Assembly (NCBI RefSeq): GCF_030445035.2
Contig: NC_080701.1
Coordinates: forward strand, 13,668,739-13,732,738
Length of the DNA stretch: 64,000 bases
Origin: Dasypus novemcinctus
Taxonomy: Eukaryota; Chordata; Mammalia; Cingulata; Dasypodidae
Reading direction: 5' to 3'
Shown here: positions 12,056-23,890 of the stretch, piece by piece
Layout: each line of letters opens with the position of its first letter
Position numbering within the stretch: position 1 is the first letter of the stretch
Made by a program: the position numbers and the translations under genes
Notes under the pieces: generated by a model
The model's input: only the letters and a program-made list of their open reading frames with translations
What the model was told of the DNA's origin: nothing
Databases searched by the model: none

Positions 12056-12168
12056 ACACTGTTATATGGCAAGTTGGTAGAAGCTAGGCAAAAACATGCC
12101 AATGAAATGAATGTTCCTCCAGCTGTTCTGGCAACAAATAAGATACTGGTAGATATGGCCAAAATAAG
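12056..12168 (+). CDS. WRN: WRN exon 30: start of HRDC domain
   Basis: The exon is 113 bp, acceptor 'ttctgttcag', donor ATAAG|gtaaat. The product reads [20 protein letters not shown] and ends [18 protein letters not shown]. It matches the first helices of the human HRDC (helicase and RNase D C-terminal) domain almost residue for residue. HRDC is a small helical domain thought to contribute DNA or protein contacts. Confidence 0.98.
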
Positions 12169-12289
12169 GTAAATATAATCTATTTGTCTATGTTCTGATT
12201 CATTTTCTTCTAACATGATAGATTTGTGAAATATTTCATTAAATGGTAATATGATCATGGCTTCAAGTGTCACATCTGTACGGTGACTC

Positions 12290-13285
12290 CCAAATCTGCT
12301 TTGTCCCTACCACTGACCCCTTTGCTAAGCTTTAGCCCCACATTGCTACATGAGTGAAAACCACTCATCTTTGCAGCAATCGGAATCAGAATACATAAAA
12401 TCTCATTCATAATCCACCTATCTTCCGTACACACATTTCATCCAGGCATCAGAATTACACTTTCAGAATTCCTTATTCTGAAATTCTGTGTTCCCAGTCA
12501 CACATGTTTAAAACCTCTTAGATAATTTTCACTCCTCTTAAATATATCACCTACTTCCTCTTACTTAAAACCATTTTCAGGCTTTTTCATTTAAATGTTC
12601 CTTGTGGGTCTATCCCTTCTTCCTCCTTCTTAGTGACATTGTGTTAGTTCAGACCTTTTAACCTTGGACTATAGCAAAAGTCCCTTAACTGGTCACTTGT
12701 TCTTTGGTCTCTCTGTAGATCATCTGATCTGAGTACCAAATTAAGCTTCCTACTCAAATGGTTTCACATTGGCTCTTACTTAGAGTTGACTTCTTTAGTC
12801 TAGAAGTCAAGACTCTATATTAATGAACCTAAACTTAATTTTCCATTTAAGTCTCAGAATTTTGAATGGTTTGTCTTAGTTGGATTTTTTACAATTTGTT
12901 GAAGTCCCTTTTCAGTTTCCTCATATTTATTTAAAATGTTGCCTCTGCCTTGTTATTCCTTTGATTCCCTAAAATTTTCCTTCTGAAATCCTTCAAGATC
13001 AACCTTTATTACTGCTTTCTCCATGAAGTCTTCCTTGTTTTTACCAGCAAAGTAATTCCTCTCTTCTGAATTCTTAAAGGGCTCTTAGATGTGTTGTTTC
13101 TATGGCACCTATCACCCATTATATTGTTTTGTTTTATATTTTTGTTTTCAGTGGTATACATGTGTTGTTATACCTTATAGATTTTAAGCTCTGTATATGA
13201 AGGTCTTATGTTCCTCATATTTTTGTGTCTCTCACAGTACCTAGCACAATGTCTAATAAATTCTAGAGAGTCAATAAATATTTAA
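12290..13285 (+). repeat. L2 LINE fragment
   Basis: The 3' part reads 'ctctcacagtacctagcaca' and ends 'gagagtcaataaatattt', the hallmark L2 3' end (cacctagcacagtgcct and caataaatatttgttgaat type). Upstream 'ccatgaagtcttccttg' fits the L2 body. It lies in intron 30 and is heavily diverged. Confidence 0.7.
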
Positions 13286-14212
<927 letters not shown>

Positions 14213-14558
14213 TAAAAAACACCCCTCAAAAGCAACATTTTCTCCCTTTATTTGCCTTTCTATACCAGATAGTTAGAAAATGAATTCAGATGGTTTTTAT
14301 AGTAAATCAATTAGTAAAGCCTGTCAGTTGCCTAATTTTAAAGATGATATTGAAATATCATGTTCATTCTATTTTATCATTCTATTTTGTTGGGAGTTTT
14401 TGTTTTTAAGTTTGAATAAGTTCTGTATTTTAGGTTGATAAATTTTAGCTTTCAGTTTCAAATACAGTATTAATAGTTAGAAATTAAAGCTGCTAATGTT
14501 TACTTGCTATCAATTGGGAAAGAGCTCCAATTATCTTCTTCCCTCTAGCAATGCTGGC

Positions 14559-14975
14559 TTTTTTTTTTTTTTTAAGATTTATTTATTTATTTCTCTCCCC
14601 TTCCCCTTCCACCCCCTTATCTGTTCTCTGTGTCTATTTGCTGCGTCTTCTTTCTCTGCTTCTGTTGTTGTGAGTGGCACAGGAATCTGTGTTTCTTTTC
14701 GTTGCGTCATCTTGCTCTGTCAGCTCTCTGTGTGTGCAGCACCATTCCTGGTCAGGCTGTGCTTTCTTTCGCGCTGGGCGGCTCTCCTTATGGGGCGCAC
14801 TCCCTGCGCGTGGCGCTCCCCTACATGGGGGACACCCCTTGTGGCAGGGCACTCCTTGCGCGCATCAGCGCTGCGCATGGGCCAGCTCCACATGGGTCAA
14901 GGAGGCCTGGGGTTTGAACCGCAGACCTTCCATATGGTAGACGGACGTCCTAACCACTGGCTAAGTCCACTGCCC
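14559..14975 (-). mobile_element. DAS-type SINE, antisense in intron 31
   Basis: The element is 417 bp, with its A tail at 14,559 and tRNA-like head near 14,975. The target-site repeat AATGCTGGC is perfect on both sides (14,550-14,558 and 14,976-14,984). The body encodes the usual spurious frames on both strands. Confidence 0.93.
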
Positions 14976-15023
14976 AATGCTGGCTTTTGAAATTAAATAG
15001 GTTTCATGTTATTCTCTTGAGTC

Positions 15024-15464
15024 TTTTTTTTTTAAAGATTTATTTTTTTATTTATTTCTCTCCCCTTCCCCGCCCCTCCCCCCCCGTTGTCTGCTGTGTG
15101 CATTTGCTGCGTGTTCTTCTGTGTCCGCCTGTGTTCTTATCAGCAGGACCCAGAATCTGTGTCTCTTTTTGTTGCGTCATCTTGCTGCGTGAGCTCTCTG
15201 TGTCTGTGGCACCATTCCAGGGAAGGCTGCACTTTTTTCGTAGTGGGCGGGTCTCCTTATGGGGTGCACTCCTTGCACATGGGCCTCCCCTATGTGGAGG
15301 ACTCCCCTATGTGGGGGACACCCCTGCGTGGCATGGCACTCCTTGGGCGCATTAGCACTGCGCGTGGCTTAGCTCATCACACGGGTCAGGAGGCCCTGGG
15401 TTTGAACCTTGGACCTCCTATGTGGTAGGCAGATGTCCTATCCATTGGGCCAAATCCACTTCCC
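15024..15464 (-). mobile_element. DAS-type SINE, antisense in intron 31
   Basis: It begins only 48 bp after the preceding SINE and has the same orientation. Flanking repeats are TTGAGTC before and TCGAGTC after. It has its own flanking repeats, so it is a separate insertion, not a tandem duplication. A partial internal duplication ('cccctatgtggaggactc' then 'cccctatgtgggggacac') is visible at 15,287-15,320. Confidence 0.9.
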
Positions 15465-15599
15465 TCGAGTCTTAATGGTCTTTTCTTCCTATCCTTTTAT
15501 TATTTCTTTCTCCACTATAAATTACCAATTCTGTAAGGACTATTTGTGTTCATTTCTTTGAACTCCACATAGTCTCTACACTCTATGCTCCAGCAGAGA

Positions 15600-15790
15600 A
15601 GGTGAAGTATTGTGAGGAGTGGAAAGATCACTGGACCTAGGAGTCAGGGATTCAGGATTTTAATTCTTCCTATGTTTCTTGAGTGTTTCTGAACATGTTC
15701 TTTGTGTCTCCATTTCCTTATCTAGACAGTGGAAATAATACCTTCCTCCTTGAACCAAGGAAATAAAGGACGCTTATAAAAACTTGGAAG
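15600..15790 (+). repeat. MIR-like SINE
   Basis: The sequence 'actggacctaggagtcaggg' followed by 'tgtctccatttccttatcta' resembles MIR on the + strand, diverged. Confidence 0.45.
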
Positions 15791-18732
15791 GGTTAAAAAT
15801 ATGATATCTCTGGCAATTCTAAATTTTCTTTTCATACTTTTGCGTAAGATGTGAAAATTCTTATATTTCTTATTGACTCTTTTGAGAATGAAATTGTAAT
15901 GTTTTAATAATTTGATAAAGAATACTTTGCTTACCAGCAGTTGTTAAATAAGATTTCTTTGGACACTTGAAGGTTGTATCTTCTTTCATGGATTCGTGCT
16001 CTTATTTAATAATGAAGGAATGATCTCTACTAATCACCCTTTTAGGAGAGTAGAACAAAGTGGGACAAAAGGTACATGCTCTAAAGAATTGGTATAGAAC
16101 CTTTTTGAAGCTTCTAGATAGAGAAAATGGCTAGCAATTTCTGCCATTAGGAATTATATATGGATTGTTGTGCAAATTGAAGCAATTTATTAAAGGAATA
16201 CATAAAACTTTAATGTTTTAAGTCAGTTTTATTATTCACTACTTTCATTGGGTATTAATGATATTTACATAAAATTTTGAAGCAAAACTTAAGTATTGTG
16301 TTAAAGCAAATTAAAAGTTACAAATATACATAACCAATGAAGATGGCCATTTGGGAAAAATACACTAAAATCATTTGATAGAAATACATTTTATGAAAAT
16401 TAAAACATTTTCAAAGTGCTCCCCTCCTAGGAAAAAATGAGTTCATAGTGGTAGCTACTTAGAAAAGCCCCAAAAGAGCTAGACAACTATTTTTTTAATC
16501 ATGCAGAAAAGGTAGATTAAAACACATTAATGCAGCGATCATGAAATTTGTAACAAACTGATTTGATAAGTTAAAGAAGAGCCTGGTCTTCATGACTAAT
16601 ATTGGTTTCATTTTGGTAAGGTTATTTATCATTGTGGCCCATTATATTAGGACTAGACATCCAAGGAATAATACTAAGGAGATTTTCTTTGAGAAAGAAA
16701 TTTAGTTTAATTTCATAGTCATTTCGGGATTTTTAATCAAAAATTATATTTGTTAGAATGTTGGTTTACTACCTTGTGAAAAAGATAAATTTATTATTTG
16801 CCTTTTTCCACGTAATATATATTACCTAATTTTAGGACTTGAATTATCTGACCCAAGGCAATAAAATGTGTTTTAGGACTTTATCTTAAACATATAGTAG
16901 AATGTAAGAGAAACTCATGTCAAAACAGAAGACAGTTCTAGTCAAGTGACCCTCGGGGTGGGGATCTGGTGCTCCGAGCATATGATTGACCTAAAACATG
17001 TTATTTTTTTCTGTTTCCATTTCAAAGCTCACAGAATAGTTGTGTAATGCAGTTTTAGAAAGCATGCATCAAGACAGAGTTTGTGTTTTCTGAGAGGCGG
17101 AGCTGGCTACTCAGACTGGTCTGCGCCCTGCGACACTCACTGGGCTAGGGCTCCACTCCCTCTCCTTACAGGCTCACAAGTCTGATGTGTGTCATCACGC
17201 TGCGAGTAATTATGTTTTGGGGAGTATATTTGCATTATCCATCTCTGTGAACTTGGCTTTCTGTGTGTCTATGTATAAATGTATGCATATTTGTATATAT
17301 AAATAACTAAAATATAAATTTTTATTTAGCGAAAAATGCAATTTCCTTGACCCAATCAACGCATTCTCTCCTATACAAGTGTTATATAGGAAGTCAGCTT
17401 ATCTAAAAGTTATTTAGCGAACCGGGAATATAACAAAGGAAATTCCCAGTTTCTTAAGTAGTCTCTCAGCAGCAAAGGTATGTTAAGGCATTGTATGAAT
17501 TCTACTTCCCAAGGAAAACATGATAGTCAAAACTAGTTAGCCAAGACATCTTCTCATTTGAATACTGCTTGGATAAGCATTGCCTCAGTTTGTCCTGCCT
17601 TTCCCCAAATGGTTATTCACAACCACCTTTACGGATCTGCCAGTGTAATTCACAGTGATCACATTTCTAAAATCTTGTCATAAGAGTATCCCATAGTTGT
17701 CTTCAGGTATGGGCCATACGTTAATACTGAGGAATCTGGGAAATAATGTTGATTTTTAGGCATTCCTAGAAAACTTGGGCTGTAATTTGAAAGCATTAGG
17801 GTGTCAGAAAAACCTCATTCCCATTTAATAGAAAAATGTTCTGTGAAAATCTAGAAGGGCTAAATACAACGTGGAGACTTCAGATCTTATAGTGGTATAG
17901 CCTGTCCTCTCTGGGTACCAAGAAGCAATTGTTCCAGGAATCTGTGAACTAATCTGCAAACCCACTTTTTGTTTAAGATAGAAATATACTAGTTCTGGTT
18001 ACAATAAGCCAGATCCATTGGATTTAATTACAGTAAAACAAGTTCTGTTGCATTTTATTCTTTTATTTAGTATTGCGTCTTAAGTTTATTTTAGTATTGA
18101 ATTTAGTATTGGTTCTTGTGGAGGGAAACTTCTCATTTATTTGAAAACTATCACTTGGTCTTTACCTTCTTTTTAGGCTTTAAAAAATTCCAATATTTCT
18201 TCATTAGCCTTAGTTTCTGAGCCTTTAAGCTTTTTTTCTTTTAACTTCTTTTTCAAAAATCAGTTAAGATTTTATGTAATGCTTAAAGTTTAGCACTCCA
18301 GTTTAGATGTCTTTTCTTAAACAAAGGTATATAATAATATACATCTTTTTATGATACATCCTATATTAGTAACATTTGTTGTTACATTACCTAAATTTGG
18401 ATATTCTGTTCATTCATTCATTTGTGCAATATTTACTCCTAGGGCTGAGGGGTTTGTCTGAAGGGAAGACTAGAACTTCCTAGTTCTAAAACCATGTTTT
18501 GTATCACAGATGTTTTACTTACTAGTATGCCCTCTACCATTATTTACCTTTTTATATCAATATGTTAAGGAAAACCACCTTTTAAAGCTCCCTATAAAAA
18601 AAGGAAACCCTTAACTGTTATTTAGAAGCTTTATCTGAATTGTATTTTTTCCTAATGACTAATGATCGTATTGCTATCACACTGATCATTATATTATTAT
18701 TGATAATTTGTGGTACATTTAAAATTTTGTAG
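15791..18732. other. Remainder of WRN intron 31, unassigned
   Basis: Nearly 3 kb of AT-rich sequence with no repeat I can name, except a more GC-rich patch at about 16,940-17,240. No tRNA, snoRNA or exon-like open block was found. Confidence 0.5.
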
Positions 18733-18861
18733 ACAGACCTCTTTTCAAGTACAAAACCACAAGCAGAACAGAGGACAAGTTTGGTTGTGAAAAATAAATG
18801 CTCACTTTCACCATCTATGGCCATCACTTACTCTTTATTCCAAGAAAAGAAGATGTCTTTG
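18733..18861 (+). CDS. WRN: WRN exon 32: after HRDC
   Basis: The exon is 129 bp, 43 codons, phase 0 to 0, with acceptor 'aaaattttgtag' and the consensus donor TTG|gtaagt. The product starts [20 protein letters not shown] and ends [15 protein letters not shown], matching human [20 protein letters not shown] and [15 protein letters not shown]. It is one residue shorter in the middle than human. Confidence 0.97.
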
Positions 18862-19161
18862 GTAAGTGTTACTTCACGTTGGAGGGGATTTTTAATTTAT
18901 CTAAACTTATGTTGTATCAGCTTTTCAATATTAATAGATGTGACTCGGGATCAGTTTCTTCTAGCCATACGATAAATCTAATTTTATGTTTAATTAGAGG
19001 AGAATGTCATTTTCTTTCTCTGCTAAGCCAAGCTCTGTCAATGAAGGGACAAGAGCAAGAATAGTTTGACCATGATGCTCTTAGAGAAGTTGTATCAGGA
19101 GTACTGACAAGCACACAGGTTTTTAAGATTCTCTTTTTAAGGGACTAATAGTTTAGAACAC

Positions 19162-19250
19162 TTTTTTTTTTTTAAGGAGGTAGGAGGTACTTCCCAGTAC
19201 CTTGTACATGGGAAGCAGGTCCTCAACCATTTGAGCTACCTCCACTTCCT
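19162..19250 (-). mobile_element. Short tRNA-derived SINE
   Basis: On the minus strand this reads 'gaggtagctcaaatggttg' and then 'acctgcttcccatgtacaag', a tRNA-like left part with an A box, followed by an A tail near 19,162. The target-site repeat GGGACTAATAGTT is perfect at 19,141-19,153 and 19,252-19,264. Being under 100 bp, it is almost only a tRNA-like unit plus tail. Confidence 0.85.
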
Positions 19251-19264
19251 AGGGACTAATAGTT

Positions 19265-21005
19265 AAAAACTACTAATATATTACTGATAAGAAACACCCT
19301 GTAAGATTCATTAAATAAAAAAAAGGAAAGTGTAGAACAGTGTGAAAAGCAAACCTCTAAAATGTGTATATATATATGTTTAAATATCACATATTCTAGT
19401 ATATGTATAAAAAATGTATTTAATACCTCTGGAAGGATGTCCAAAAACTGGAAACTTGTTTTCACTGTATATCTACTGTCCAATTTAGTTTTTTAACCAT
19501 GCCTGATGTCCTTTGAAAAAAATCTAGTTATTATAAACAGTACCATTACTTAACTTTTTTTCATTGTTCTGAGATAAATCCTTACAGCCGTTGAGGTGTT
19601 TTTTTGTTGTTTTTTTGTATAGAAGACTGAGAATATATCTTACTGAAATAAAAAAGAATGAGGCTTTCAGCTGAATTTAACTAACTTGAATTCCTGTCAT
19701 CTCTGAAATTAGTGTTTTGCCTGTTTTCTGTGTCTCTATATGCTAGGTTACATTAGACACTTTTTTATTATGGTTAAGATCCAATATAAATGAGAATATA
19801 TAGTTCCTAGCCTGTCTTAATCACTTTTAACGGATGTTCTAATTAGACAGTCAAATTCCTTAATTAAAAGTACTGCATCTACTATAAAATAAAACCAAAT
19901 AATTCAATTGTATTATTTTTGAAATAAAATATATGATAAATAGGAATGTTAAGTTCAAGCTCTTATGTAAATAGTAACTCACATGTACATGTTAAATATG
20001 CTTGCATATCATAATTTGACCATATATATATGGTAGAACTGAATTTAGGTACTAAGAAAACTTGGTTATGGGTTCCACATTTTCTTAATGAAGTACTTTC
20101 AGCCATGATACAAGGTTTCGTGATACTGTGTTATATATTCATGGTTAAAGACATATCTTCACTTATGTCTTTGCTATTTTTTGGTTGTATTTTATTGTGT
20201 AATATGATGATATGATTATTGTACCTCCTGGGAGTCCGAGAGGGTTTTGCCAGTTAACCACAAAATTAAGCATGCCCAAGGACTAATTAATAGGAGCAAT
20301 AATGCAATTAGTTTTAGGTAATTTGATGCCCTGTATCAAATAACCCTGGTATTATGCACACATGGTGCACACTGTCTAATTGTAATAGGTAGACATTTAA
20401 TGAAAGTAATAAAAACCTACCTTTGACGGATGAAAATATTGCTTTAAATGCTCCATTCTGTGAAAGTATCAATATTTGCACAAATACAGTCCAAATTCAA
20501 ACTTTCAGAATGTATAGAGAGTATCATGAAATAACTTAGAGCTGACTAAATTTTCTAAGTGTTTAAAAGAATGTTTTACTTAATACATATGCTAAATGTA
20601 TTTGGAGCCACATTTGTTTTTTAAAAAAAGCTACATGAACGTGCAACATTGTCATTAAACTTAACACAATTCATATTAAGTTCCATAGTAGGAAAATGGT
20701 GGCAGTGACAGCCCTTGTTAAATTTTACCTACTATTTTATGAATAGTGCCAATTTTAAATACCTATTAAAGTCTTCTCAAGATCTCAAGAACCTTCTATA
20801 GAATACATCTGGAGCTTTTTTTTTTTTTTTGAGCCTGTGTTATCACTTTAGGATTTGTCTGTCTGGAAATTTATATCAACCAAAGCACCATGTGTTATTT
20901 TAAGTGTGTGGACTATTGACTATTGGATTATAGTTTGCTGTATTCTCAAAAGGTTGTGGCAGCTATTAGACTTCCAAAGGAGGCCTATTCTCTGCCACTA
21001 ATAGG
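19265..21005. other. WRN intron 32, unassigned part
   Basis: AT-rich sequence with a T run at 20,817-20,830. I recognise no repeats or exon-like blocks. Confidence 0.5.
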
Positions 21006-21404
21006 TTTTTTTTTTTTTAAGATTTTTTATTTCTCTCCCCTTCCCCCCCATTGTCTGCTCTCTGTGTCCATTCATTGTGTGTTCTTCTGCGTCTGCTTAC
21101 GTTGTCAGGCATCACTGGCAAACTGTGTCTCTTTTGTTGCATCATCTTACTGCCTCAGCTGTCTGTGTGTGCAGCGCCACTCCTGGGTGGGCTGCACTTT
21201 TCTTCATGTGGGGTGGCTCTCCTTGCAGAGCGTGTGTGGGCCTCCCCTATGCCAGGGGTGCCCCTGCATGCACGGCACTCCTTGTACAAGGCAGCACTGC
21301 ACGTGGGCCAGCTCACCACACAGGTCAGGAGACCCTGGGTATCGAACCCTGGACCCTGCATATGGAAGGCGGATGCTCTATCAGTTGAGCCATGGCCACT
21401 TCCC
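21006..21404 (-). mobile_element. DAS-type SINE, antisense in intron 32
   Basis: The A tail is at 21,006 and the tRNA-like head at 21,404. The target-site repeat CTAATAGG is perfect on both sides. The SINE ends 284 bp before exon 33, so it lies close to the acceptor region. Confidence 0.92.
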
Positions 21405-21688
21405 TAATAGGCTTTTAAAGTGAATAATTAGAGAGAGATGAGATTGAACTCTAAGCCAAAGCTGAGTGATTTTGTTTTATCCAATATAATAAGTATTTTA
21501 AAAACTATACCCTGTGGAGTCCTATGAGGGAGGTAATTTTTAAGAAATAGTTAAAATGAAAAATTTAAGTGAGGTTTAGTTGAATATTTCTTTCTGAGTA
21601 AACAATTACTATCTGAAGGTGTTGGGCATTTCCATACAGTACAGTGAACTTTTAAAAACCCATTGGTTCCTTGGTGTTATTTCTCTAG

Positions 21689-21851
21689 AACAGGATCGCT
21701 GAGAACAGGACTCTGCCTGTCGTCACAGTTGGCATGCACTTGTCCCAGGCAGTGAAAGCTGGCTTCCCACTTGACACGGCGCGGGCGGGCCTGACTCCAG
21801 AAGTTCAGAAGCTTATTGCTGATGTGATCCGAAACCCTCCCGTCAACTCAG
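21689..21851 (+). CDS. WRN: WRN exon 33: C-terminal region
   Basis: The exon is 163 bp, acceptor 'tatttctctag', ending one base into an Asp codon at CAG|gtgatc. The product includes [20 protein letters not shown], then [20 protein letters not shown], nearly identical to human. The exon is markedly GC-richer (for example 'cacggcgcgggcgggcctg') than the AT-rich introns around it. Confidence 0.97.
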
Positions 21852-23476
21852 GTGATCAGCGTGGCCCTCTTCTGTGGCCTTAATAACCGAAAACATTGGG
21901 CCCACATGAAGTAAACAAGTAATCCACTAATTTTTTTTTACTTGAACAGCATTAACTTTTTATGCTACCATAAGAACCTTAATTTTGCAATCATTCTGTT
22001 TTAGAAAAAGAATCTTTCTAGCCCATTAGTGCTCAGGAAACTGTACCGAGACATTCTTATTCTCCTTTTTAGTTTCATGTTTCTGCACCCACCCCAAAAG
22101 AACATGCTATTTTTCACATTTCTACCTCATCACTTGAAAAAGCACATTTTCTCCATATTCACTTCCAGGAGCTTATGACTGAGTTTTTTTCCTAAACCTT
22201 TATAGTTTCTTATCATTTGTTTGCAATGAACACAGTCAGTGAACGTATCAGGTACTGTGAAGTTGAAGAGATGAGCCAAGATCTGCAGTCCCCACTCCTA
22301 GAAAGATTTCCTTCTTGTCACTTTGCTCTAGAACCTCAACTCTGCTCGTTTAGATCCAGCCTCTTTGCTTGCCCTGCACATTTTTTTTCATCTATTTTTA
22401 AATTACAATCTGTGTAATACAGAAGTAAAGGTTCACTAGAGGATTTCCCCCCTAAATGTGCACATATAAATTGGGTGTGTTATAATTCAGTATATTTGAT
22501 AAGGACTAATCAGTGGCCATATAAAATCCTTATCTTCAAAGCTGCAATGCACATAATTAGTTTTTATTACCTCAAACTCTTTCCCACTTGAGAACAACTA
22601 TAAAATTCCCCCCAAGAATTTGGAAAGATGGGAAATAAGATCACCCTCTAAAAGCAAAAGCACTGTGTACTTAATTGATCAGAACAAAGACCTCCAAGTT
22701 ACCTTACAAGGCAGCATTATTCCTAGGCTTGAGCAAGACTTTACTGAAGGTCTAAAGAAAGAACATCTCCCTCACTTCCACTGATCAACAGTGGAAACAC
22801 TGGGAAAGGAGAGCCGCAGAGGCATAATGGGCAGTGCTCATCTAAGTTATGTCCCAGGAAAGGGACTGGTGGCCAGTGAGATATCAAGTATATTAGAGGC
22901 CAGTTGGTAAGTTAAGTCAATCTCTTAATTGAGCAAGAGTCCTTACAACCAATTTTGCTTCTATATCACTCCTACTTTCTGGTTATAATTTGATTTTCTG
23001 TATAGATCTGCCTATAGGAAATCATACAGTAGTCATGCTAATTTAGTATTTATCTGTGTGATAGTTGTGACTTTATCATTGTAAATTATTAATACATTGG
23101 CATTTTGCAAACTTAGTTAAATGTGACTCTGCTGGGGTTAAATTAGGTTTTTAAATCAGTAAGGCTGAAGGCCAGATCCTGAACTGTATGAAATATTCGG
23201 GGTGTAACTTACCTGTGAGTCATCTTAAGAGAAAGCTAGGAAACTCTCCTATGACATTCCAGTCTTTCTAACTTCAGCAGCCATTTTGCTAGTAATTCAT
23301 GCAGAGGAAGAAAAACAGTAATTGCTTTGGAGACGTAGAATTGTGGTTTTATATAAATCTCTGTTCTTCAATGCAAAATGAAACAGTATTTTTAGGGAAA
23401 GTCAAAGACTTAGATATCTTCTTAATCTTCAAAACTATGGACTTAATTTTTCCTTCATAAACATGTCATCTCTCAA
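21852..23476. other. WRN intron 33, first part
   Basis: No named repeat. It includes a somewhat GC-richer patch around 22,640-22,900. No exon-like block was recognised. Confidence 0.5.
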
Positions 23477-23546
23477 CTGGGGCAGCGGGGGAGGTGGGAA
23501 GGGGAGAGAAATAAATAAAAAATCTTAAAAAAAAAAAAACCACAAA
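23477..23546 (+). mobile_element. Severely 5'-truncated DAS-type SINE tail
   Basis: Only the last ~70 bp are present: 'gggaggtgggaaggggagag', 'aaataaataaaaaatctt' and an A tail. The identical 18-bp repeat AAACATGTCATCTCTCAA flanks it (23,459-23,476 and 23,547-23,564). It is therefore a complete short integration event, not a decayed long copy. Confidence 0.88.
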
Positions 23547-23707
23547 AAACATGTCATCTCTCAAGACACACAGAAACGTGCCCTTTGATGAAATGTTGGT
23601 TAGTTTATGTGGTTTATGTAGTTTCTTTTTTTCTCTGAAAGTTTGTGTGGTTTCTCTTTTTTTTTCTTTTTATTGTTAATGTCATTTGGCCACTCTTACA
23701 TCCTGAA

Positions 23708-23890
23708 AACTGACAGATAGTGTAGCATAGTTGGTAAGAGCAGAGGCTTTGGCAGACTGCCCAATTTCCGTGAGCCTTAGTTTCCTCATTTGTAAAATAG
23801 GAGGGATGATATTGCCTCTCCCATATAATGGCAAAAGATTGCACTTAAAGCACTGGCATGTAGTAAGCATTTAGTAAATGGTGATAATAG
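23708..23890 (+). repeat. MIR SINE
   Basis: The head 'agtgtagcatagttggtaag', core 'gtgagccttagtttcctcat' and tail 'gcatgtagtaagcatttag' follow the MIR order on the + strand. Confidence 0.8.

Noticed and set aside
14630-15428. Several 70-160 codon open frames on both strands (also at 5,926-6,374, 20,923-21,423, 28,542-28,856, 41,700-42,188, 48,531-48,888, 50,783-51,627)
   Set aside because: All lie inside DAS SINE copies and recur in the same place in each copy. They are products of the GC-rich SINE body, not genes.
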